Source: Caproiciproducens galactitolivorans (GTDB lineage Bacteria > Bacillota > Clostridia > Oscillospirales > Acutalibacteraceae). From it: DNA of 64,000 bases. A program made the translations under genes and the position numbers. The stretch covers positions 85,012-149,011 of the forward strand of contig NZ_SRMQ01000005.1 in assembly GCF_004768785.1 (NCBI RefSeq), given 5' to 3'. The notes under the pieces were generated by a model. It saw nothing but the letters and a program-made list of their open reading frames with translations, was not told the origin of the DNA and searched no databases. This document shows positions 1 through 7,297 of this stretch, piece after piece. The stretch's first letter is position 1; each line of letters begins with the position of its first letter.

Positions 1-904
1 AATCCGGGTTATTTATAATTTCATCATTTTTTGAGATGCCGCTTGTTATTTCAAAGCCTTTGTCAAACTCTCTGTTTGTTTTTACAGGCGTTTTTACGGC
101 CTTTTTCCCGTTTAACTTGAAAACATACTCATTCCCGTCTTTATCCGCTCTGACAGCTTCGTATGGGGCAATAAGAACCCCTTCGTTTTCAGAAGTAATA
201 ATCTTTGCCTTTGCGGTGTAGCCGGGTTTAATTTCACCGCCCGCTTTGTCTACGCTTACAATTACTTCTACAACGGTTTCTTCGCCGCTTTTTGAAAGGA
301 CCTGCTTTGCATCGGAAGAAATTTCTTTGACAACGCCGGTATAAGCGGTATTTTTAAAACCGACGCCGGTAATAATTGCCTTCTGCCCTGTCTTTATATC
401 GGATATCTGGGATTCATTTACGGAAAGCCGGATCTGGAGCTGAGCGGGGTTGTCTGAAATAATCGCAACCGGCTGGCCGGTCTGAATATAGCTTTGTTCT
501 AAAGCGTTTAGCGATAGGATTTCTCCAGCATAGGGCGATGTAACGGTCTTTGTTTTGATATTTTGCTGAAACCCACCGGAAAAGTCTGTTTCAGACTGCA
601 ATTCGTCTTCAACTCCGCAGAGATCGCTGTCCAAAGTCTGGACTTCCATTAACGGTTGTCCAGCGGAAACGACGTCCCCGGTTTTTACAAAAATCCGGCT
701 GACATATGCTGCGGATGGTGAAAAGACATGGTGTTCGGAAACCCTTTCTACCCTGCCGCTACAGATTACGGAATCATCAACTGTAAGTGGATATACCTTT
801 ACAACACTTACTGGAATGGCGGAATTACGGGAAATTTCGCCCCAAGTGAAGATAGCGGCAAGGGTTAATGTTGTAAAGGCAATTAACATTACATTTCTTT
901 TCAT
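1..904 (-). CDS. HlyD/MFP-family efflux periplasmic-adaptor protein, C-terminus cut by the window edge
   Basis: The frame is open from an ATG at 904 to the window edge (301 codons visible). A GGGGGG ribosome binding site lies just upstream. The N-terminus has a membrane anchor (residues about 5-20). A biotinyl-lipoyl-like segment follows ('VKTGDVVSAGQPLMEVQ', about 73-89), then a short linker instead of a long alpha-hairpin, then 'SPYAGEILSLN' and a beta-barrel region (about 145-260). This is the build of membrane-fusion adaptors that work with MacB-type ABC or RND exporters. The short linker suits a Gram-positive cell without a TolC partner. The transporter itself would lie beyond the left edge. 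Substrate unknown. Confidence 0.8.
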   Translation of the reverse strand, partial: MKRNVMLIAFTTLTLAAIFTWGEISRNSAIPVSVVKVYPLTVDDSVICSGRVERVSEHHVFSPSAAYVSRIFVKTGDVVSAGQPLMEVQTLDSDLCGVEDELQSETDFSGGFQQNIKTKTVTSPYAGEILSLNALEQSYIQTGQPVAIISDNPAQLQIRLSVNESQISDIKTGQKAIITGVGFKNTAYTGVVKEISSDAKQVLSKSGEETVVEVIVSVDKAGGEIKPGYTAKAKIITSENEGVLIAPYEAVRADKDGNEYVFKLNGKKAVKTPVKTNREFDKGFEITSGISKNDEIINNPD

Positions 905-1025
905 TGATTTCCCCCCGTTCCAACTTATTTTGTGAAATCGGGGAAGAAAATATTAGTATCAATTCTCGGAATCCTGTGAATAATTTTCGCTCATGTTCCC
1001 CAAAATATTGCTGAGGTGAACATAT

Positions 1026-1205
1026 ATGAGCATCATACAATGTGATGAAGATTGCCTTTATCAGCATGACGGCTATTGCAGCCTTGAAATGCCATCTGCG
1101 ATCACAAATTATACCGGGGACGGCTGTGTGCACTGCATTAAGGTCACTCCGCGAAACTCGGTTACAAATCCGATGAAGCCTCAAACGCCTCCCTCACGTT
1201 TTTAA
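1026..1205 (+). CDS. Small Cys-rich protein (59 aa), convergent with radA
   Basis: ATG at 1026 follows a clear GAGGTGA ribosome binding site (1013-1019). The 59-residue product has cysteines at 6, 10, 18, 34 and 37 (C-x3-C-x7-C-x15-C-x2-C), with 'CLYQHDGYCSLE' in the middle. Short proteins of this pattern occur in Clostridia and, as I recall, are often labelled 'hydroxymyristoyl-ACP dehydratase' in databases. That label is not credible for such a short sequence. The spacing suggests metal binding or structural disulfides, which is inference. Its 3' end overlaps the radA 3' end by 44 nt on the opposite strand. The strong ribosome binding site and Cys pattern favour a real gene. Confidence 0.7.
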   Translation: MSIIQCDEDCLYQHDGYCSLEMPSAITNYTGDGCVHCIKVTPRNSVTNPMKPQTPPSRF

Positions 1206-2532
1206 CCCCGATCAGCCGGATGCTTTTTGGCTGGGAATGCAGTTGTTTCAGGCTGTGGTAAGGCAAAATGCATTTGGTAAAACCGAGCCGTTCCGCTTCG
1301 TTGATCCGCGCTTCCGCGTGGGTTACGGAGCGGATTTCTCCTGCAAGGCCAATTTCACCGAATACAATCGCGTTGTCGCTGATCGGAACATCCTTTAAGC
1401 TGGAAACCAGCGCCATGGCTACCGCAAGATCAGCCGCAGGTTCATCCAGCCTTAATCCGCCAACCACGTTGATATACGCGTCCAAATTCGAAAAATAGAA
1501 ACCTGCGCGTTTTTCTAAAACAGCGAGAAGCAATGACATCCGATTGTAGTCAAAGCCGGTAGACATTCTCCTTGGATTGCCAAACCCCGTAGTTGTGGCC
1601 AGCCCCTGTATTTCCGCAAGAATCGGTCGGGATCCTTCCAGAATACTGGTAACGCAGGTTCCGGATACATGTTTAGGTCTCCCCGAAAGAAGGGCGAGCG
1701 AAGGGTTGTCCACCTGATGCAGCCCTTGGTCGTCCATATCGAAAACGCCGATTTCATTCGTTGAACCGTAACGGTTTTTGACAGCACGCAGAATCCGGTA
1801 GGACATCTGACGGTCACCTTCAAAATAAAGAACAGCATCCACAATGTGCTCAAGCACCTTAGGCCCGGCGATCGCGCCGTCCTTATTGACATGGCCGACA
1901 AGGATAGTAGGGATTTCCAAAGACTTTGCGGCGCGCATGTAAGCGTTTGTGCATTCGCGCACCTGTGTAACGCTGCCGGGAGACGAGTTCAAATCGATAT
2001 AGTTCATTGTCTGAATGGAGTCAATCATCACTAAATCCGGTTTGTGCGTCCGCATTTGTTCGATAACACATTGTACATCCGTCTCGGTTAAAATATAAAG
2101 GTTTTCGCTTTTTACGCCCAAACGGGCGGCACGAAGCTTAATTTGTCTGCTTGACTCTTCGCCGGATACATACAGTATTTTTAACGAGCGACCAAGGTAT
2201 TCGCAGATCTGTAAAAGGATCGTCGATTTTCCGATTCCCGGCTCACCGCTGATGAGAATCAGCGAACCCTTTACAATTCCACCGCCGAGTACTCTGTCCA
2301 ACTCGCTCAACCCGGTGTGGTAACGCTCTTCATCTGTGGTACTGATTTCATTAATGGAAATGGGCTTGTTTAGGCTGTGTACCACAGATGTTCCGGCGTT
2401 TTTTGAAGCGGCGGGTTCCCGGAATTCCTCATTCATGCTGTTCCACTGGCCACAGCCGGGGCATTTGCCATACCATTTTGCCGACTCAAAACCGCATTCT
2501 GAACAAATATAGATACTTTTTGATTTCGCCAT
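1162..2532 (-). CDS. radA: DNA repair protein RadA
   Basis: The 456-aa length is typical. The N-terminal zinc finger has C10, C13, C24 and C27. Walker A 'GEPGIGKST' is at 96-104, the Walker B region 'DLVMIDSIQ' near 166-174, and the RadA-specific 'KNRYGS' motif at 252-257. A C-terminal Lon-protease-like domain lacks an obvious catalytic pair, as usual in the family. RadA is a RecA-like, DnaB-type helicase that promotes branch migration in recombinational repair. It lies 68 nt downstream of cwlD and may share its transcript. The last 44 nt overlap the convergent small Cys-rich gene. Confidence 0.97.
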   Translation of the reverse strand: MAKSKSIYICSECGFESAKWYGKCPGCGQWNSMNEEFREPAASKNAGTSVVHSLNKPISINEISTTDEERYHTGLSELDRVLGGGIVKGSLILISGEPGIGKSTILLQICEYLGRSLKILYVSGEESSRQIKLRAARLGVKSENLYILTETDVQCVIEQMRTHKPDLVMIDSIQTMNYIDLNSSPGSVTQVRECTNAYMRAAKSLEIPTILVGHVNKDGAIAGPKVLEHIVDAVLYFEGDRQMSYRILRAVKNRYGSTNEIGVFDMDDQGLHQVDNPSLALLSGRPKHVSGTCVTSILEGSRPILAEIQGLATTTGFGNPRRMSTGFDYNRMSLLLAVLEKRAGFYFSNLDAYINVVGGLRLDEPAADLAVAMALVSSLKDVPISDNAIVFGEIGLAGEIRSVTHAEARINEAERLGFTKCILPYHSLKQLHSQPKSIRLIGVKNVREAFEASSDL

Positions 2533-2600
2533 ATTTTAATCCTCGTTTTTCTGATTCTATATCTAAAATTATAGACGATGCGAATACCAATTACAAGCTG

Positions 2601-3323
2601 TTACAGCTTTGAATGATAGTAATCAAGGAAGCCGCTGTAGATGGCAAAGGCCATTTGCTTTTGGTAAACCGGATTGTTGAGTTTTTCCGCCTCCGATTCA
2701 TTGGAAAGAAACCCACATTCAACCATTACGGCAGTTACCTTTGAATTCCATAACAGATAGATTGAGCTTGTGGCCGGTTTTGTTTCGCGCTTATTTTCCG
2801 GTTGCAACAGTTCGACAATGCGGCTTTTTATACTTTCCGCAAGCTCTTTGCTTCCCTCATTTTTTTGCGAATAAAAAATCTGCGCGCCACTATAGCGGCT
2901 GCTGGTAAAATGATTCTGGTGGATGCTTAAAAAAATACAGTTTCGTTGCGCTTCAATGATTTTCAGTCGGTTATGAATGTCGCTTACCTTCCGCTCCCTC
3001 ACCGTATCTAAATTTTCGTCACAGATCGATTCGTCGGTTGTTCTTGTCATAACAACATGGAAACCGGAGGCTTTGAAAAGCTGTTCCAATTGCAGTGCGA
3101 TCTTCAGGTTGATGTCCTTTTCCAACGTTTTTGATTTGCCGACGGCCCCTCCATCTTCCCCTCCATGTCCCGCGTCAATGACAATAGTCGGATTTCGCTT
3201 TTCAGCTAGCGCAGACGCCATTTTATCTATTTTATCATAAGAGATGTAGGATAATAATAAAAATACGAGGCAGCTTAAAATTAAAATAGCGATCGGGACA
3301 AAATAATTTTTGGACGATTTCAA
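2601..3323 (-). CDS. cwlD: N-acetylmuramoyl-L-alanine amidase, CwlD-like (germination-specific)
   Basis: An Amidase_3 enzyme with one N-terminal membrane anchor (about residues 8-25). Numbered from the proposed TTG start, zinc/catalytic residues are H53 and E56 ('DAGHGGEDGG'), H135 ('LSIHQNHF') and E202 ('MVECGFLSNE'). CwlD removes the peptide from muramic acid so that PdaA can make the muramic-delta-lactam of spore cortex, needed for germination. The 240-aa length matches CwlD. An in-frame ATG seven codons upstream (3344) lacks a ribosome binding site, while GGGGTGA sits 6 nt before the TTG, so I chose the TTG. CwlD rather than a vegetative amidase is inferred from length and single-anchor layout. 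Confidence 0.85.
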   Translation of the reverse strand: MKSSKNYFVPIAILILSCLVFLLLSYISYDKIDKMASALAEKRNPTIVIDAGHGGEDGGAVGKSKTLEKDINLKIALQLEQLFKASGFHVVMTRTTDESICDENLDTVRERKVSDIHNRLKIIEAQRNCIFLSIHQNHFTSSRYSGAQIFYSQKNEGSKELAESIKSRIVELLQPENKRETKPATSSIYLLWNSKVTAVMVECGFLSNESEAEKLNNPVYQKQMAFAIYSGFLDYYHSKL

Positions 3324-3398
3324 GACAATCACCCCATGCGACATCTATATGCAAGGGATGATTTTGGATATGTATGAAATAAGTTGCCGGGCCTAAAA

Positions 3399-3437
3399 AG
3401 TCCGCCTTTTCTGACACAAATCCAGAAAAGGCGGACT
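3399..3437 (-). terminator. Intrinsic terminator after the coiled-coil gene
   Basis: A perfect 15-bp stem (3399-3413 with 3423-3437) encloses a 9-nt loop. On the minus strand it is followed by TTTTT. It lies just past the stop of the coiled-coil gene. Confidence 0.85.
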
Positions 3438-3443
3438 GAAAAT

Positions 3444-3869
3444 TTATTTTGCTTTTTTAAAGAGTGGTGTTGTCTGAATACTGGGATCTTCCGCCCAGTC
3501 GAGAATCGTATTTACTGCGGTGCGGGTAATTTTTGTATCTTCTTGAACCTCTGCAAGCTGTTCTTCCACATTGGAGAGCCGCTCCTCCACACCAGAAAGT
3601 CTCCCTTCCACGCCGGTAAGCCGTTCTTCCATACCGGAAAGTTGTCCTTCCACACCGGTAAGCCGCTCCTCCATACCGGAAAGTCGCCCTTCTACGCCGG
3701 TAAGCCGTCCTTCCACATTGGAAAGCCGTTCTTGCACATTGGAAAGCTGCCCCTCCATGCTGGAGAGTCGTCCTTCCATACCGGTAAGCCGTATATCGAC
3801 AGAATGAACTTGCGTTTTCACGCCCTGCATATCTTCGTAAATTTTTATAAGTAATTCGTGGTCATTCAA
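3444..3869 (-). CDS. Coiled-coil protein built of 12 near-identical heptads
   Basis: A 141-aa protein with no enzymatic motif. Residues 27-110 are twelve consecutive heptads of the form RL[ST][GSN][MV]E[GE], with Leu and Met/Val in the two core positions: a textbook uninterrupted coiled coil, about 12 nm if fully helical. The N-terminal 26 residues and the C-terminal tail ('AVNTILDWAEDP', with a basic end) are non-repetitive. No signal peptide or membrane segment is seen, so it is probably cytoplasmic. It has its own promoter and terminator, so it is a single-gene unit. Function unknown; a scaffold or partner-sensing protein is possible. Similar short coiled-coil proteins are common and hard to assign by homology. 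Confidence 0.8.
   Translation of the reverse strand: MNDHELLIKIYEDMQGVKTQVHSVDIRLTGMEGRLSSMEGQLSNVQERLSNVEGRLTGVEGRLSGMEERLTGVEGQLSGMEERLTGVEGRLSGVEERLSNVEEQLAEVQEDTKITRTAVNTILDWAEDPSIQTTPLFKKAK
3540..3791 (-). repeat. Degenerate 21-bp tandem repeat array (12 units) coding for heptads
   Basis: Twelve in-frame 21-bp units encode the heptads. Neighbouring units differ at a few bases, mostly ACCGG/GAAAG-type alternation, so the copy number could change by slippage or recombination while keeping frame. Confidence 0.85.
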
Positions 3870-3894
3870 TTCATATCACCACCTTATTGTTAGC

Positions 3895-3923
3895 AGTATA
3901 ACATTATATTTAAAATCTTTCAA
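3895..3923 (-). promoter_or_regulatory. SigA-type promoter of the coiled-coil gene
   Basis: On the minus strand, TTGAAA (3918-3923), a 17-nt spacer and TATACT (3895-3900), about 25 nt upstream of the start codon. Confidence 0.65.
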
Positions 3924-4040
3924 GGTTCTACTTCACAAAAATAAAGTAAAATAGTATCCCCTCCGACTGTACCCGAAAGGCGAATCATCATCGCGAATAG
4001 GCGATTTTTAGCAGTACTGCGTTCATACGAGAATATGCAA

Positions 4041-4085
4041 AAATAATCACCAATGACACTTTATTGCAATCATTGGTGATTATTT
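4041..4085 (-). terminator. Intrinsic terminator of the tRNA operon
   Basis: A perfect 16-bp inverted repeat (4041-4056 with 4070-4085) with a 13-nt loop, followed by a T-run on the minus strand, just 3' of tRNA-Cys. Confidence 0.8.
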
Positions 4086-4093
4086 AATAATTC

Positions 4094-4168
4094 TGGAGGC
4101 GTCACCCAGATTCGAACTGGGGAATCAGGGTTTTGCAGACCCATGCCTTACCACTTGGCTATGACGCC
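4094..4168 (-). tRNA. tRNA-Cys (GCA)
   Basis: Cloverleaf read on the minus strand, with acceptor GGCGTCA/TGACGCC, anticodon loop CTGCAAA (GCA), T-loop TTCGAAT and encoded CCA. Last gene of the five-tRNA operon. Confidence 0.97.
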
Positions 4169-4174
4169 AATTTT

Positions 4175-4250
4175 TGGAGCGAACGACGAGGCTCGAACTC
4201 GCTACCTCCACCTTGGCAAGGTGGCGCTCTACCAGATGAGCTACGTTCGC
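4175..4250 (-). tRNA. tRNA-Gly (GCC)
   Basis: Acceptor GCGAACG/CGTTCGC, anticodon GCC in loop TTGCCAA, T-loop TTCGAGC, encoded CCA. Six bases separate it from tRNA-Cys. Confidence 0.97.
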
Positions 4251-4255
4251 GTGTT

Positions 4256-4331
4256 TGGTGCCTCCGGGCGGAATCGAACCACCGACACGGGGATTTTCAG
4301 TCCCCTGCTCTACCAACTGAGCTACAGAGGC
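4256..4331 (-). tRNA. tRNA-Phe (GAA)
   Basis: Acceptor GCCTCTG/CGGAGGC with one G-U pair, anticodon GAA in loop CTGAAAA, T-loop TTCGATT, encoded CCA. Confidence 0.97.
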
Positions 4332-4334
4332 AAA

Positions 4335-4411
4335 TGGCGACTCGGATCGGGATCGAACCGACGACCTCTAGCGTGACAGGCTAGCGTTCTAACCAGCTGA
4401 ACTACCGAGCC
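4335..4411 (-). tRNA. tRNA-Asp (GTC)
   Basis: Acceptor GGCTCGG/CCGAGTC with one G-U pair, anticodon GTC in loop CTGTCAC, T-loop TTCGATC, encoded CCA. Confidence 0.97.
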
Positions 4412-4417
4412 ATCCTA

Positions 4418-4494
4418 TGGTGGGAGCAATAGGACTCGAACCTATGACCCCCTGCTTGTAAGGCAGGTGCTCTAACCAGCTGAGCTATGCTCCC
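4418..4494 (-). tRNA. tRNA-Val (TAC)
   Basis: Acceptor GGGAGCA/TGCTCCC, anticodon TAC in loop CTTACAA, T-loop TTCGAGT, encoded CCA. First gene of the operon, about 30 nt after the promoter. Confidence 0.97.
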
Positions 4495-4526
4495 ATTCTG
4501 TGTCGCAGTTATCAGCGACGTGTTAT

Positions 4527-4555
4527 ATAATACTATATCTTGTAGCAATTGTCAA
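4527..4555 (-). promoter_or_regulatory. Strong SigA promoter of the tRNA operon
   Basis: On the minus strand, TTGACA (4550-4555), a 17-nt spacer and TATTAT (4527-4532). It sits between hslO and tRNA-Val. A small GTCGC/GCGAC hairpin (4503-4519) lies in the short leader. Confidence 0.85.
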
Positions 4556-4574
4556 CACTTTGCCTGCAATTTTT

Positions 4575-5462
4575 TCATTTTTTTGTTTTCTGAGCGGCAA
4601 TGCGGTTTAAATCCTGCTCCGTTAACGGATACGCATGACCGCAATATTGGCACTTTACTTCTGCAGTCCCATCCTCCCCTGCGAGAGAAAGAATTTCCTC
4701 AGCAGGCAATGTGGAAATCGCACGTTCCACCCGTTCCAAACTACAGTTACAGACGTAACTGACCGGGAACTCGTCAAGAATCTCCATTTCAAAACCATGT
4801 AAAGCCGTTCTGCACATTTCTTCAATGCCCATTCCCTTTGCCAGCATGGAAGTAACGGGTTCCAGATCCTGAACGTTCTTTTCCAGTCTGTCGATATCTT
4901 CCGGATTTGCTCCGGGCAGCACCTGAATCAGCATTCCGCCGGCTAAAATCCGGCGAATGTCTTTTTTATCAATCAAAACGCCCAATGCGCAGACAGTAGG
5001 GATTTGTTCGCTGACCGCATAGTAATTTGTAATATCTTCTGCAATTTCCCCTGATTGAATCTCTACCTGTCCGATATAAGGCCTGCCCTCCCCGTAATCA
5101 CGGATAACACCCAAAATACCGTTATTCCCTACAGCTCCGCCGACATCCAGCTTTCCATTTGCTTTCAGCGGCAACTCCACTTCGGGATGGTCAACGTATC
5201 CACGGCAGTTTCCTTTGCTGTCAGCAACAGCGACAACACTTCCGAGCGGGCCTTTTCCATTTATTTTGAGCGTTACCGTAGCGTTTTCCTTTTTTAACAT
5301 GGAACCCATAATGGAAGTCCCGGTAAGCAGCCTTCCCAGTGCGGCTGTAGCAACCGCGCTGGTTTTGTGAATTTGCTGGGCGGTAGCAACAAGGTAAGTC
5401 GAATCAATTGCCGCCGCCATAATTCCTCCGTCGGAAGTGAGACATCTGATAATTCGATCCAT
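4575..5462 (-). CDS. hslO: Redox-regulated chaperone Hsp33
   Basis: The 295-aa length is normal. The C-terminal redox switch is complete: C238 and C240 ('CNC') and C271 and C274 ('CQYC'). In the family these hold zinc when reduced and form disulfides under oxidative plus unfolding stress, turning on holdase activity. The N-terminal domain matches the family ('MDRIIRCLTSDGG', and 'YIGQVEIQSGEIAEDI' further on). It lies 14 nt downstream of a methyltransferase gene and probably shares a transcript with it and yerC. In a strict anaerobe this would be part of oxygen or hypochlorite defence (inference). Confidence 0.96.
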   Translation of the reverse strand: MDRIIRCLTSDGGIMAAAIDSTYLVATAQQIHKTSAVATAALGRLLTGTSIMGSMLKKENATVTLKINGKGPLGSVVAVADSKGNCRGYVDHPEVELPLKANGKLDVGGAVGNNGILGVIRDYGEGRPYIGQVEIQSGEIAEDITNYYAVSEQIPTVCALGVLIDKKDIRRILAGGMLIQVLPGANPEDIDRLEKNVQDLEPVTSMLAKGMGIEEMCRTALHGFEMEILDEFPVSYVCNCSLERVERAISTLPAEEILSLAGEDGTAEVKCQYCGHAYPLTEQDLNRIAAQKTKK

Positions 5463-5476
5463 ATAAACAAATCCTT

Positions 5477-6217
5477 TTAAACTTTTTTTGCCACAACGAC
5501 TATCCGTTCCGCCTGATCACCCGGCTTTTCAAAACTGAGGTCGTCAAATAAACCAACGGTTTCCAATCCTGCCTGTGTCAGCATGGAAAGAATCTTTTGT
5601 ATATCGTAGGCTCGTTCGTAAAAATGTTCGGAAGCCCTTCGGTATGTGCAGCCGTCCCGTTCGAAAAAGTCCAGCATGATACCTACGCGGCCTGTTTTTT
5701 CGTCAAAGCTGTTTTGCCAGACGCAGTAAACCTCGTCCGTATCGTAAACAAAGGTATGATTTCCCAGTACGTATTGATGTTTATACAATGTATTGATATC
5801 AAACAGAAAATACCCGCCCGGGTTTAAAAAGAGCGATACGCGCGAAAAAGTTTTCTGTACGTCGCGTTCCGATGTTAAATGATTAATACTGTCAAGCATA
5901 CAGATTACCGTATCTACGGTGCCGTACAGGTCGATATTTTGCATTTTCTGGCAAAGGAACAGAAGTTGTAAACCATTTTCCGCCGCCTTTTGCTGCGCAA
6001 CAGAAAGCATGGAGGCAGAGGCGTCAATCCCATACACGTCTATCTTGCGTTTGGCAAGCTCAATGGTAAGACTGCCCGTGCCGCAGGCTAAATCAAGCGT
6101 TAGCCCGGCATCATGTTTAAACCTTTTCAGCAAAGCACAAATATAGTCCGCCCTTTCCGAATAGCCAACATTTTGCGTAAGGTTGTCATAATAACGGGCA
6201 AAGGCAGAATAACTCAT
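5477..6217 (-). CDS. Class I SAM-dependent methyltransferase
   Basis: A 246-aa Rossmann methyltransferase. Motif I 'LDLACGTGSLTIELA' lies at about 41-55, the acidic residue of motif II in 'YGIDASASML' (about 62-71), and 'DTVICMLDSINHL' forms the motif IV region. Substrate not predictable from sequence. Its start codon overlaps the stop of the upstream yerC-like gene (ATGA, 4 nt), which points to translational coupling. hslO follows after 14 nt. Confidence 0.85.
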   Translation of the reverse strand: MSYSAFARYYDNLTQNVGYSERADYICALLKRFKHDAGLTLDLACGTGSLTIELAKRKIDVYGIDASASMLSVAQQKAAENGLQLLFLCQKMQNIDLYGTVDTVICMLDSINHLTSERDVQKTFSRVSLFLNPGGYFLFDINTLYKHQYVLGNHTFVYDTDEVYCVWQNSFDEKTGRVGIMLDFFERDGCTYRRASEHFYERAYDIQKILSMLTQAGLETVGLFDDLSFEKPGDQAERIVVVAKKV

Positions 6218-6516
6218 TCTGACTCCGTACCGTTTTCCAGCCGATTAAAGACAAGCGCATACCCGTCGCATCCATAATTCAGGGAACGGTTTACACGGCT
6301 GATCGTGGCGGTTGAAGCACCGGTTTGCGCGACAATATCGCTATATACTTTTTTTGTGCTCAGCATATGGGCAACCAGAAGGCGCTGGGACATTGCTTTA
6401 ATTTCCGGAACCGTACATAAATCTTCGAAAAAATTATAACATTCGTCTACTGTTTTTAAAGTAAGAATTGCTTTAAATAGAAAGTCAACACTATCATCCT
6501 TAATTTTAGAATTCAA
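6214..6516 (-). CDS. yerC: YerC/YecD family TrpR-related DNA-binding protein
   Basis: A 100-aa protein matching the TrpR-like YerC family, with the helix-turn-helix near 'YSDIVAQTGASTATISRVNR' and the characteristic 'VPEIKAMSQRL' before it. The start is TTG, preceded by GAGGTGA. Targets are unknown in most genomes; homologues are treated as possible tryptophan-type or general repressors. It overlaps the methyltransferase gene by 4 nt. The 181-nt gap upstream to engB is AT-rich and should hold its promoter, but I see no strong hexamer pair. Confidence 0.85.
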   Translation of the reverse strand: MNSKIKDDSVDFLFKAILTLKTVDECYNFFEDLCTVPEIKAMSQRLLVAHMLSTKKVYSDIVAQTGASTATISRVNRSLNYGCDGYALVFNRLENGTESE

Positions 6517-6697
6517 ACAGTTTCACCTCTTAATCTTTTAGTAAGACATGATTTTAGCACACGAAAGCGTAAAAGTAAAGTAACCATCATCTTTTAATAG
6601 TAAAATAAAGAAATTAAATTTTCATAAATTTTTTATGCTTATTCTGTAAAAATTGTTAAGTATTTTAATTTTACTAGAAAAAAGATGCTTTTTCTTC

Positions 6698-7285
6698 TTA
6701 TAGTTCATATTCGCTGCAGGCAGCGGTAATTCTGGCTCGAATTTCTTCAACCCCTTCGCCGTTAACCGCTGAAAACGGAATAAATTCCAGTTGTTGATTA
6801 AAAATTTCATCGAGCAATTGGAGCTGCGTTTCCCGTTCTGTTTTATTCAGCTTATCGCTTTTGGTTGCGACAATCAGAAAAGGAAAACCGGAATCCCGCA
6901 AAAAATCGATCATATGTATATCGTCGTCTGTCGGCTTATGGCGCATATCAATAATTTGCAGCACAAGCGCAATTTTTCGCTGCGCGTGAAAATAGCCCTC
7001 AACCAACTCGGCCCAACGAATTTTTTCAGATTGCGAAACGCGGGCATATCCGTATCCGGGCAGATCAACCAGTCGGCATTCTGGAGTCCTATAAAAATTA
7101 ATCGTTCCGGTTTTCCCCGGCTTTGCGCTGGTTCTGGCAAGAGATTTACGATTGAGAACTTTATTAATCAAGGAAGATTTTCCAACATTTGAACGGCCGG
7201 AAAATACAATTTCCGGTAGGGTGGAAGATGGCAGCTGGTTTAATAATCCAGCCGCCGATTCAAATTCCGCTTTTCCAAAATTCAC
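6698..7285 (-). CDS. engB: Ribosome biogenesis GTPase EngB (YsxC/YihA)
   Basis: A 195-aa TRAFAC GTPase with G1 'GRSNVGKSS' (about 30-38), G2 'KPGKTGTINFY', G3 'DLPGYG' and G4 'TKSD'. EngB is an essential 50S assembly factor in Bacillus. The start is GTG: GGGGTGA precedes it, and an ATG 2 nt upstream runs at once into TGA. It lies 12 nt after lon, the same tig-clp-lon-engB order as in Bacillus. Confidence 0.96.
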   Translation of the reverse strand: MNFGKAEFESAAGLLNQLPSSTLPEIVFSGRSNVGKSSLINKVLNRKSLARTSAKPGKTGTINFYRTPECRLVDLPGYGYARVSQSEKIRWAELVEGYFHAQRKIALVLQIIDMRHKPTDDDIHMIDFLRDSGFPFLIVATKSDKLNKTERETQLQLLDEIFNQQLEFIPFSAVNGEGVEEIRARITAACSEYEL

Positions 7286-7297
7286 ATTGTCACCCCG

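Noticed and set aside
825..1184. 119-codon minus-strand frame between radA and the adaptor gene
   Set aside because: It overlaps the adaptor gene in another frame and is antisense to the small Cys-rich gene, which has the better ribosome binding site and composition.
3540..3791. CRISPR-like repeat array
   Set aside because: The units are 21 bp, contiguous without spacers and in frame within a coding sequence.
3571..3807. Plus-strand frames of Ser/Pro/Arg repeats
   Set aside because: They are the antisense reading of the 21-bp heptad repeat array.
4125..4384. Several open frames across the tRNA cluster
   Set aside because: The whole stretch is occupied by four tRNA genes with complete cloverleafs; the frames are chance.
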